Shown: in pieces, positions 14,498 through 26,400 of the stretch | How positions within the stretch are numbered: the stretch's first letter is position 1 | How the letters are laid out: every line of letters starts with the position of its first letter | Assembly: GCA_936450465.1 (NCBI GenBank) | Contig: OW388303.1 | Coordinates: 5,643,193-5,707,192 of the forward strand | Reading direction: 5' to 3' | Origin: Gibbula magus | Lineage: Eukaryota; Mollusca; Gastropoda; Trochida; Trochidae | DNA length: 64,000 nt | The notes under the pieces: model-generated | What the model saw: only the letters and a program-made list of their open reading frames with translations | Database searches by the model: none | What the model was told of the DNA's origin: nothing | Program-made: the position numbers and the translations under genes

Positions 14498-17400
14498 CGG
14501 TGGTGGTCCGGTTGCGTCTTATCTCATATTGATATGGATCTCATAAATTCTGATCATGAGGAGTGAGGAGGAGTGAGGAGGAGGAGGAGGAGGAGGAGGA
14601 GTGAGGAGGGGGAGTGAGTAGGAGGAGTGAGGAAAATAAGGAGGAAGGAGAGTATTCTGATGAATGAAATGTGTATATAAGAAGATATTGAACACACTTT
14701 TTATCATTCAACTGGGAAACATATTTAAAGAAGATCTAATACGATCCTTCACATCCTGCTAGCTTTTCAGGACCTGATAAGTTATACAGATATGTAAGAA
14801 GAGCTTGAAAATATGTTTTGAGCAAATACAAGATCACAAAGTGGCTACAGAGACAAGAACCCTATAGTCTTCAACGTCCTGTTAGAACTTTTTCAAGAAA
14901 CAAAATCATGGTTACTGGGATAGACGATCAGTGGTCAGCTGATCTAATGGATATGGTCAAATTTTCTAAGTACAACGATGGAGCAGTCTATGTACTAGTG
15001 GTCATTGACGTGTTCTCTAAATACCTCTGGCTGAGTCCCTTGGATGATAAGAAAGGTCGCACTGTTGCCAAAGCCCTTGATAACATATTTGAGGAAGGGC
15101 GACAACCTACAAGAATAAGAACAGATCGAGGTCAGGAGTTTCGTGATAAAGAAGTTCAGTCACTCCTGAAGAAGAGAGCTATTAAACATTTACTCACAAA
15201 CAATGAAACCAAAGCGTCAGTGGCTGAACGTGTGCTGAAAACAATCAAGACTCGATTTTATCGTTATTTCACACACAAACAGTCCTATAGATATTTGAAC
15301 CAATTACATAAATTTGCTGATAGTTACAATGAAACTTATCATAGAACGATTGGTTTGGCTCCGTCTAAAGTGAACAAAGGCAAGGAAACTAATATCTGGT
15401 GGCGTATGTACTGGCCTAAGAAAACTAGTTCCAAGAAAATGATGAAGAAGCCTTTCTGATTTAAAATAGGAGATCAAGTGAGATTAAGTCATCTTCGGAA
15501 TGTATTCAGTAGAGAATATGATGAGAAGTGGACAGGAGAAATATACACTATCTCCCAGAAAATACTGAGAGGTGGGCTGCCTCTGTACAGAATCACGGAC
15601 TATGATGGTGATGAGATCCAAGGAACCTTCTACCAATCCGAACTTCAAAAGGTGGATGTACAAGAAGATGATTTATGGAAAGTAGAGATGATACTGAAGA
15701 CCAGAGGGAAAGGATCTAATAAACAGCATTATGTTAAATGGCTTCACTGGCCTAAGAAATTTAATTTTTGGGTCAAAGCTTCTAATGTCCAGACATTGTA
15801 AATAAATGCTCTGTAAAGCTGTACGAGGATGGTCCCCCGACCTTTGTACACCTGTATGTACGGGGGTAATAAAATGTAAATAGAAATTATATACTCTTGT
15901 TGTTGATCGGATATGTGAAAATGACTTGTCATAAGGAAATGATATCAGATCCTATAAATAATAATAAACAATTATGAGGATTTCCCATACGGATTAAGTT
16001 TCAACCAATCACGAGAGAGATAGCTCAACACGTCCAGGCTTGTCGTAGGGAGATGACATCAGATACTATCAATAGATTGGGATTTCCCATACTTCGCGGA
16101 TTAAGTTTCAACCAATCACGAGAGAGATAACTCAGCATGTCCAAGCTTGTCGTAGGGAGATGACATCAGATACTATTAATAGATGGGGATTTCCCGTGAT
16201 TTGAATCATTGTGTGGATACCCTGTGTGGATATCTATTTCCCTATAGAAAATGCCTTTGAAAAAGTGCGCTCAAACCGGTAGTTTCCCTACTACTCCCAT
16301 ACGGCCAGATTAACAACAAACTTCCTACAGCAGCACAACATCCGCACACTGCCATGTCCTGCCCTTAGCCCGGATCTGAATCCCATTGAGCACGTTTGGG
16401 ACGAAATCCAAAGAAGGCTGAATGACATTCGACAAAGGCCGACAACTGCTGCCGAACTTACTGCAAGTTTCCACAGAGTGTGGGCTGCTATCCCAATGGC
16501 ATTCATCAACCGTTTGGTGCATTCGATGTACCGACGATGCATGGCAGTGATCAACTCAAATGGTGGCCACACGAGGTATTGAGTTCACTTCTCTTTATCA
16601 AGGACATGTAACCATCACGTGACAACATTTAATGGCATACATGTTCCAGGAAAAGACGTTTTTCACCACAACAGAATGATTCCTTCATAAGGCTTCTTCT
16701 ATCATAATGGTTGACATGTATAAATAAAGCATTCTCAATATTGTATGAGTGCGACGTTTCTTTTGTTGTTCTGTGTATATATATATTAAATTTAGTCTAT
16801 GAAATATATTGAAAATGTAAACAGAGAGACCCTGAATGTTTACATTTTCAACCAAAACCGAGTGACTATATATAAAGTGTTTGAACGTTTCATTTTCGGG
16901 TCCTTCGTGGTCCCGTGGTAAAGTGACCAGTTTAAGGTTCGAATCCCATGATGTCAAGTGTGAAATTGCAACTTAAAATAATTTTCGGTTTGTTCTGTGA
17001 TTGAAATTGAAACCTCAAAGGAGGTTATTCCTGAATTTACAATTCACATTAAAATCTACCTTCAGGGCCAGGGATATTCTTTGAGAAAGTCCCAGCTATA
17101 TTCCTTAGAATGCCCCAGGGATATTCCCTGTGACTTTGAAGGGAGGTTTACCTGAGAAAGGAATAACCTCCAAAATGACACAATTATCACACCTGAGATT
17201 GTATATATATTAAACGTTGTACGTATATTGTACCTACATTTTAGTGACGATATCGATTTCCTGAGGTGAATAAGGACTATAATCCACAAGTTATACCCAC
17301 CCACCGGAACGTGATGTCTCTTTACAATAAATAAGTTGTTATCAAGGCATGTTGCTTTTCTCCCGTCAATCCTTATTTTACTGATGAAGCATGAACCTAC

Positions 17401-20400
17401 ACTACTGTGCAGAATTAAGCACACCGTGTTTGCGAACATTTCGCGAATATTTCTCGAAATCCAGTGTACTTAATTCTGCACAGTAGTGTACCATATCAAC
17501 GGTAAACATGAAGTTTCTACTTTAATGAAAATATTCCAGCATAAGAAAGATAGAAAACATATTCTAATTTTTGGGGGTATTTGTAATGTATTGTCAATTT
17601 CTGTATTCCAGTTATCCTGCTCTGTTGTGGCACTTCACCATGGGACTACAGCAACAGGAACTGCAAAACACAGCAATGAGTTCACTGGTGGTATAAAGGT
17701 ACTCACGACATATATTTTCGAAAATCTTTTAGCGCTAAAATCGTAAGTGCCATACATCAACATTGTGTTACGACAATCTTAGTGCAAAGAAAAATATTGG
17801 CTTTATATTTTAATGTCACTTCTTTAAAATTGTCCAGGTAATTGCCCAAGCTTTCAGTAAATGTGTATGAGGCCATTAGTATATATTTTGGACAAGGGCT
17901 CTAATGTGGCCTATGACTTTAATTACATCTAATGAAAAGCCGATCTCAGATATGCACGAAAATTATCCGATGGAAACCTCGTTGTTTTGATCCTAATAGG
18001 ATACGTTGTCATTGACAACACGATAGCCATGGAAAGTTGCTGAAAGTTAAAGGGGCAGTAGCACGTTTTTTGCCAAATTATTTTTTTCAAATTACCTATG
18101 GTTAATAATGTGTGCCATTTATATTTACTTTAGAGGGTAAAACATCTTATTACACAAACCAATTATCCGTAGTAGTAATAACGGTGTTGCGTATAAAGCA
18201 AAAATTGTATGGCGGCCATTTTATTGTGAACACATTTTATTATTTGGAATGACAAAAACTCTTCCTATGGGTTCACTGAGCCATGTACACTCATTTTTAG
18301 CTTGATTTTTCGAAAAGAGAAGGGTGTTTTACGATTGGTGAAATTATTTTTCGAATACATTTCATCGACTTATTTAAGCGAAAAAACGTGCTACTGCCCC
18401 TTTAAGGGGGTGATAATGATGACTTGCTAGAGTCGTAGATAACCTCGTTACTAGTATGTAGTCTTGTTTATGGATGATCAGTTAGAAGGGGTAGCTTCAA
18501 TCCGAACGAAGTCAGCTATTAAAATAAAATCCTTCCTTTGAAAGGTAACTGTCGATCCAGATAAGAATTAGTGTCACAACATATTTGAATTAATTCAGCT
18601 AAAAATGTTAATATCGTCAAAAAAACTAAAAATCCTGATGACCATAATCAACTATACTCCTCATATTAGATTATTGGTCTGTGCAGTTCGTGTAACCAAA
18701 GTCAAATTTATAAAGCATCCACAAGTTACCGAATTGTGCAAAGTAACATACAAGGGGACATTTCTAACTTGTGTCTGAATGTTCGGTGCTGGATATGACT
18801 GTTGCGTGCTGGATATGACTGTTGCACGATGGATATGACTGTTGCATGATGGATATGACTGTTGCATGATGGATATGACTGTTGCACGATGGATATGACT
18901 GTTGCATGATGGATATGACTGTTGCATGATGGATATGACTGTTGCATGATGGATATGAATGTTGCGTGATGGATATGACTGTTGCATGATGGATATGAAT
19001 GTTGCGTGATGGATATGACTGTTGCATGATGGATATGACTGTTGCATGATGGATATGAATGTTGCGTGATGGATATGACTGTTGCATGATGGATATGACT
19101 GTTGCATGATGGATATGAATGTTGCGTGATGGATATGACTGTTGCATGATGGATATGACTGTTGCATGATGGATATGACTGTTGCGTGATGGATATGATT
19201 GTTGCATGATGGATATGACTGTTGCGTGACGGTTTATTTTGGTTACTGACAGATAGAGCCACAACCTATCGTTGTCACAGAGGGCCAGGAAACTGAAGTC
19301 ACAATCACTGCAACTCTTCCAATTTTTTGCAACAATTCTGCCACAAATAACTGTTCTCTTGTCCTAGATGTGGATATAAGCAACGAAAGGGGTAAGTTCT
19401 CAGTTTATTTCCGATCAAAGGCCTGTGGACCATAACATAAACTTTATTAGTATACAGGTCGTGGACTCTTGATACAAGATGTCGGCAAGTTACCACAGTG
19501 CTACACGATGATCTCGCTTTAATTAAAATGGTGAAATACACATTATAAAAGATAGTGAGGTGAGGTGAGTTGTGGTTTAACGCCGCTTTCAAGAATATTT
19601 CACTTATATCGTGGCTGCTAGTATTACGGCAGGGAGAAAGCCCGCAACTCAAAGTGTCTATGCATTGCGGTGAAACCTACGAGCATCGGCTGGTACTGCA
19701 CTGAAAGTCAGTGTAACATTGCAACCTTACTGCGTGTAGAACAGGTCTCTACTGCAGACAAAGTTACCGTGCCCCTGGCGGGATTCGAACCCCGGACCTC
19801 TTGATCCGAAGCCGAACGCGCTAACCACTGCGCTATCCCGGCCCTCACTGCATCGTACCGTGTGTCCACACATGATCAACTCGACCAATTGTGTTCTTCT
19901 TTGTGTCCATTAGTCTGCACTTATTTTGTGGGGTTTATATCCTATATTGGTGAACAGTATTCTTTGTTAATTCAGCTAATGTTAAAGGGGCAGTAGCACG
20001 TTTATCGCTCCAATAAGTTGATGAAATGTTTTTGAATAATAATGTCACTGATAGCAAAGCACCCTTCTCTCTTCGGCAAATCAAGTTAAAAATGAGTAAA
20101 GCCATGGGAATCGTTTTTGTAAGTCGAAATAATAAAATATGTTCACATTAACATTGCCGCCATGCTTTATACGCAATACCGTTGTTACCACTACTGATAA
20201 TTGGTTTGTGTAATAAGATATTTTACCATCTAAAGTAAATATAAATGATATAGAGTATCATTGTAAATGGGACATTTTCACACAAAAAACGTGCTACAGC
20301 CCCTTTTGTTACAAGTTCTAAATAAACGCATTATTATCGTTACAGGAGAGGAGTTGACAGCAAACACATGTTCTGTCACTCTCACCAGCTCAACCAAGAC

Positions 20401-23400
20401 CTTGACGTCCAGTCAGAGCCTCCGACTGAGACTTAAGTCAGATATTCTTGTACATCCGGATAATCAGCACATCATGAACATAACAGTACATCATAACGAT
20501 TACCTTCATAGCTTCTCGGAAGGAGTTAAAGCAACGGTAATTCAATTTTATTTTACGTGTTTGAGAAACAATATTGTAACAAATCATTGAAAATGTTACA
20601 ATTGTTACTGATGATGATCTAATAAGTACTTGTATTTTTATTCTTCCTTAAACTTCTATAACATCAACGAAAAAGGGTTGTTTTCAATCATCTTTGATTT
20701 TTCAATTGGTGTTTAAAGTCTTCCTGTAATTTACTTTACGGATGCCGTACACACTACTATTCAACATGGGGCATTTATATTAAATCAACAACGTGAACAT
20801 ATCTGTATAACACTTTTTGTGTTAACATTATTTATCTGCAGATAAACAAAGTTATTCAAATGACAATGACACCTGACAGCACCTCAATTGTTTCTCTGAC
20901 ATCATCTATATTGCCCACAGATCACAACAAAGAACGCTGATCCCACAGACTGCATTGTGTTCCCTGATTACCACGTCTTTGGTTTCAACAAAACTCAGTA
21001 AGATTGCTTATCTTATTTTCATTTGAACACCAGTACAACTCTTCACAATATCCTTCCATCTGTTTAAAGAGCATCCACAATTATGGACTTAATTGAAACT
21101 TAATTTAATAATATTACAGGAATATTGACAGGAGAATCTCTGTTCAAAGACTTTGTTTAGAGAGCACTGAGACGGGTAGCCAGTATAACTCTCTAAGAAC
21201 TGGAGTGATGCCTGCTCTTGTGACAATTCTCGCTGCAGTATTCTGTAGTTTGAAGACAACCGAGTTTACCCTTTTGATGTTGACGATAAAACTGTTACAC
21301 TAGAGTACGAGTTTCAGTGTAACATCATGGGTGAGATAACAACGGGGCTTACTTTTGTTTCGCAGATCGATGTGGTTACTTGTGATTATTTTTTAAACTT
21401 GGATTTGCAATTTAAATGACTGATGTAATCAAACTGCAATGGGTTTTTTTTTGCTTTCAGCACCGGTGAATTAATGGTATCTACAATGGTCACTGATTGT
21501 GTCTGAACTTTTGGAAGATTTTGGTCAAGCATTAAAAACTCAGTTTTATCTTCATTTAGTTTCAGACAAACTAAATCTAGCGCCGCCTAGATATACAACA
21601 CTGGTTGTCACAACCAGAGATGAGGCGTCTTTTGTCGTAGCAGTATTGTAGATTTGGTTGTCGACCAAAGTAGGTGACCAAACTTTCGGGTTGCACCGGT
21701 TTGTTCTGAATATAATTCTAATTCATGAATAAAGCTACAACTGATTATTTCCATTCCCTTCAGAGTGTATACCTTTGAGTACCCGGGGGATTTTCTACTG
21801 TACAACTCTTCTTCGGCTCAATTGGAGGTATGATGCGAGCCAGAACGTTCAGATCTCCCATTCACACAGCGTACTACGTACATTAATCACGTATATTTCA
21901 CTGAATCAGCATTAGTAGTTGCAGAATGCAGAATTATTTGATCCATGTTAATAAGATAGCCAGTGTTATGGACAGTTATTTACAATGACAAAGCCATACA
22001 GTTGTCTCATTAAGGAAGTTACCAAGGTTAATACTGCTACGGCTTTGCAATGTCGTTATTGTATAACTGTATGAAACTAAGTGTTAAGTTTGAAGAATTA
22101 GTAGGCTTTGAAACATTAGCACCTATTCACCTACACAAGTTGTGAAGGATTGTAGCTAATATTTAAAACACAGGATGTACAAATACTTCGTTTAACATCA
22201 AAATACCTCTTTAAAATATTCAGGTTGAGATCCTCCTAGCGTAATATTGGTCATATGATTGACAACCGTGTGCTACTTCAAATACAATTGTACCATGGAT
22301 CATGTGGCCTGAAATACGAAATAAACTTGATTGCTGTTGAGTTGTGAAGCGTAATACAGTTTTACAGACACTACTACTTTCATCTTCAGGTGCACGTGAG
22401 ACAGATGCTAATTGATGGAGAAACACCTACCACGTGTGGGGTCGCTATGAGGTATGGAGAGGAAATCGTGTTCTTTGATATTTGTACGTACAAGACTGTC
22501 CCAACCATCACCAGGAACTCAAAGGAAACACGCTTACTCGTGTCTGAATGTGGAGGAAGCCAGTATCTGGTATGTAAAGATTGTTCAAATATTATTGTGT
22601 TAAAATTGGATTAGTGTTTGATATATTTATCAAACTAACCCATACATATGTTACATTTAAATTGATCACTTTTGATGCGACTGGATCCCAGACGTGGCAT
22701 CACTGGAACAGCACTTTCATGGATCACGAATTATCTCATGGATAGAGCTCAGTGTGCCGCTGTTAATTCTGAAGTTTCAGGTACATATGCTTTGTCTGTT
22801 GGTGTACCCCATGGATCTGTTCTGGGTCTGTTAGATTTACTATGAGGTATAAAATTGTGTCTACTTCGACGGGTCAGGAGACATTTTTGGTTGAGTTCCC
22901 GTCGGCGTTGGCGTCGGCGTTCCCATTGTTCTCGGAGCATACCTCTAAAACAATCTTCACCAATTTTTTTTATACAGCCTCTCCATATCATGCAGTTGTG
23001 CCTTTTGAGGGTTTCAGATTTTAAAAAAACAATTTTGCTTTTTTACAATTTGGACTTTGTCTATTTGATGGGTCTTGTTTGTTTCCGGAGCTGATCTCTA
23101 ATACTACACACCAATCCTCACCAAATATCATGAAGATGTGATTTTTGGGTGTTTTAACTTTTTAAATTTAATTTGTTTCTGTTTCCATGGCAACAATTTT
23201 TACTTTGTTCTGAACCCTCCATACATATTTGTTACATATATGTTATATATTGGTACATACTTCATCCATATTTCCCAACAGTAATAGCTTATAACTAATT
23301 ACTATTAGTTTATATATATTTTTATTGAATGACAATCTGACTGATCTTGTTGTAAGTCACCAACAACTCCATTATTAGCTTTCTTCGTTCGTCCTCATCA

Positions 23401-26400
23401 GATATCTGCAAGTAATGGAGTCAGTCTTCATGTTGACGTCTACAAATCCAAGTTAGCCATTCTTCTTTATGGACCTCTGCAAACGTCAGCCAGAAATACA
23501 GATTTGTGTTCATATGAGGCAACAACCCCTTCCCTGACTAAAGATGAACTGATGCCATTCAGGTATGGAAAACAATATTTAAAATAATTCGTTAATAAGT
23601 AAGCTATGAACTGGCCACTCTTATTGTTGAAGACTAAGAAATAAATGAATAAAATAATTTTGACATTTGGTCCATTTAAAAAACACGACTAAAGTGATCG
23701 CAGGAAAAACATTATTTAACAGAAACGACCATATCGACAAGAAACTTTCTTGATATTTTAATATTGTTTAAATATGTAAAATAAACTACCCTTCAGATTC
23801 CCATTCTGGAACATTTAGATATATATGCATAATTACTAATTTTAAAACAGTGTCGTATCATTTTAAATATTATACCCATTGCTTTATACTCAATTCTGTT
23901 CCTGATTTCTGTTATCATAGAATTGATCGCAATAAGAGCCTGTTTCGTGATAGAGGAAGAATAACAACGCTGGGGAAACGTCCCCTTGCTGCAGCCACGT
24001 GTCAGTGCAACTCCGGGTCAAGAACATGCGGACAGGAAACTAAAGTTGTCAACCCCTTGTCGATGAAGGTTCCCAATATGTTTTAATTTTCAATTCTAGC
24101 ATTTTCTCATACTTAGCATCAAAGTAAATTTCATGTTTTATGCTTTGAAAAGTGACGTAATATTAAACATACTAATATTAATTTAACATGTTTTCATGTT
24201 TCTCTCTATGATTTTTGCTCGTCTGAAGTTAGATTGTAATAAATGTAACCTGAAAGTGTCTCAACTGTGAAATCAAGTGAAAATATCAATCAAGACGTAA
24301 TCATGTAATATGTTTTTTTTATGTCAATTAATAACTCAAGGTGAAACTGACAAAGTGATAATAGTCATTCCTCTACTTGTGACCATTAACGAAACTCTGC
24401 TAAAATAAAAACGCAAAATAACATATTGTAGTTTAACTTTTCTACAATTCACCAAAGGCTTCAAAACGTACATAATATCTGTACTTAAACTAAAGTGAGA
24501 AACTTGAGGGATGCAGCTTACTGCAGTATAACCCTATCAAAGAATCAAAGAAAATAAATTTATTACAATCAATTTAGGACCAAAGTCCTATGTAGTGGAT
24601 TCAACATTCAGTTGCATGTAGTTCTCTTTAGTTATGGGATACATACATACATACATACATACGTTGAACCCCAAATAGATTTACTTCCTTGATAATGATC
24701 GTACGGTATCAATGTACCTTTATTATATGGAATCTGTCTTGTATCAACCACCTGGTCACTGGTCTCAATGTTGTTCCAGACATGTACCATTATCAAGGTT
24801 ACAGAGATCGGTTCAACCCTTGATTCTGAAATTTCGGAAAGTAAGTTTTATAAAACGCATTGATGATATTCACGTTGTTTCTATGTTACAAGATGGCAAA
24901 TGTACATGTATATCTGTCAAATTAACTTTACTCACAATTTGCCTTTTTGTATAATTAACTTCTACTAATTATAAATTATGAAAATCGCTGGAGGCATCAT
25001 TTCAAGGCAATATGGCACACTCTTTAACATACCTTTTTTCACTTAGTACCTGGAATCAATGTCCTGCGCATTGTAAAGCTACTCTGGTTGATAACATCTG
25101 CGTTCTCATGCCATGACCTATACATTCATTTACGGGAATGATGGATGGTTAGGCCAAAGATATACAACCAATACATTTCCCCATCCTTGATTTATAAAGT
25201 AATTCTGTGTTAAAAACTTATTTGTTTAAACTCCATTATAGTGATCCATGACGTCTTTGTCATCCATGTACATCTGTACGTTGGTAACATTTACTTACTT
25301 TACATTACATAAGGATTGTTTTACATGTTTTGTGCCTCTATCGAAGTATAACAGCAACAAATTGTGTATAACATCGCATGGGAGGCAGCAGCTTGTTACA
25401 CGCAATAATACGTGGCTGAAGTAAAATTGAGGAATCCTTAATCTAAAACGGCAGAGGATTCAATTTCTTTTCCCCAGCATTCACATGCATACAATCAGGG
25501 TTCGTTTTTTCGGGTTCACGCATTTTGTGAATAACCCTCATTAGCATATCACGCGACTTTCAAACATGGCTACCGTTTGCGAAGCGCAAGTGGATGGACA
25601 AGCTTGAGGACTTGTATCTATTAAAATGAAGTGTTCCCGGTGGTTTTAATTGTCTCATTCGGAAAAGGAATGTATATTCAAGTTATCGGCGTAGGCGTGA
25701 AGACGAAATGACATATGTATTTCTTATTTTGCATCAAAACGTTACGCTCAGTTGTAAGAACCGACTGACACGACCGTTTGTTCTGATGGATTGTGACGTC
25801 ACAAGGTACGAAACCACGAGGTATGGTTGCACATTTAATCTGCATTCATCGAGAAATGGCAGCAGGTTTTTGAGAGCTCTCGTCAAATCAGAAACGCGGA
25901 AATTAGTGTAACAAAATCATTTTGTAATTATATTTAATAGTATAGTTTATGGAACAAAGCAAAATTACAGGTCGGATATTTTTTGCAGATTACTTTATTT
26001 ATCAGGGCATACATAGTGATATCGTATCACATATGAATTTCATTTTTTAATTGATACTTTCTGATATATTTTCAGCTTATGAAATGAGATATTGGTTTTG
26101 GCCAACACTATCTGGTCGGCTGAGAAGCACGAGTCTTACTGAATGTCAAAGCACAATCACCCATGGTGCCCCTCAAAAGTGTCACCACACAACATATTTG
26201 CACATGTTTAACAGCGTCTGTCTCGACAACGTTATGGTAGGTAATTGTCAGAGGAGAGTGATGCAATCTGCTAAGGCACTTCTATAAAGTGCACATATGT
26301 GCCACTTACCTCTAGCTCAATAAAACTAGCAATAATACACTTTGTAAACAGATATGATTGTATAGGATTATGTTCATCCACAACACAATTCGTTTCCAAA

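Larger units (their letters stand above)
10943..16295 (+). mobile_element. mini-Polinton/Maverick (5353 bp) with 6-bp TSD
   Basis: It begins AGTAGTAGGG and ends CCCTACTACT. It is flanked by CCCATA at 10937-10942 and 16296-16301: a 6-bp target duplication and AG...CT ends, as known for Polintons. The terminal inverted repeats are about 310 bp and contain a 105-120-bp unit repeated twice. It encodes a protein-primed family-B DNA polymerase and a retroviral-type integrase with chromodomain. The capsid, packaging ATPase, protease and penton genes of full Polintons (15-20 kb) are absent. Precise removal restores the host transposase reading frame (..ARPH then ARL..), which confirms both ends. Confidence 0.92.
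9902..16775 (+). mobile_element. Tc1-like DD34E transposon interrupted by a Polinton
   Basis: The terminal inverted repeats share CAC(T/A)GAACAACAAAAG and continue AAACGTC. They are flanked by TA on both sides (9900-9901 and 16776-16777), the expected Tc1/mariner target duplication. Removing the nested 5353-bp Polinton and one 6-bp duplication leaves an element of about 1.5 kb with one transposase gene, a normal size for the group. It lies in the 8-kb VWDE-like intron, on the sense strand. Confidence 0.85.

Noticed and set aside
14330..14566. Proline/glutamine-rich open frame after the Polinton polymerase
   Set aside because: It is the translation of the CCA/CAA microsatellite.
18661..19264. 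Three overlapping minus-strand open frames of 166-178 codons ([13 protein letters not shown] repeats)
   Set aside because: They are the three-frame translation of the 20-bp minisatellite; a 20-bp unit without stops is open in all frames.
19770..19850. Possible tRNA gene on the minus strand
   Set aside because: A and B boxes are good but the body continues as a SINE, with parts repeated at 39283-39575, and no 3' acceptor pairing was seen.
21120..21330. First thought to show the VWDE-like gene is a pseudogene
   Set aside because: Exons 20921-20997 and 21764-21827 join in phase and in family order without it, so the damage does not affect the gene.
23921..24086. Possible end of the VWDE-like gene at TAA 24084-24086
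   Set aside because: Downstream exons 24780-30812 continue the same family order with matching phases, so splicing near 24068 is more likely, though the donor is weak.
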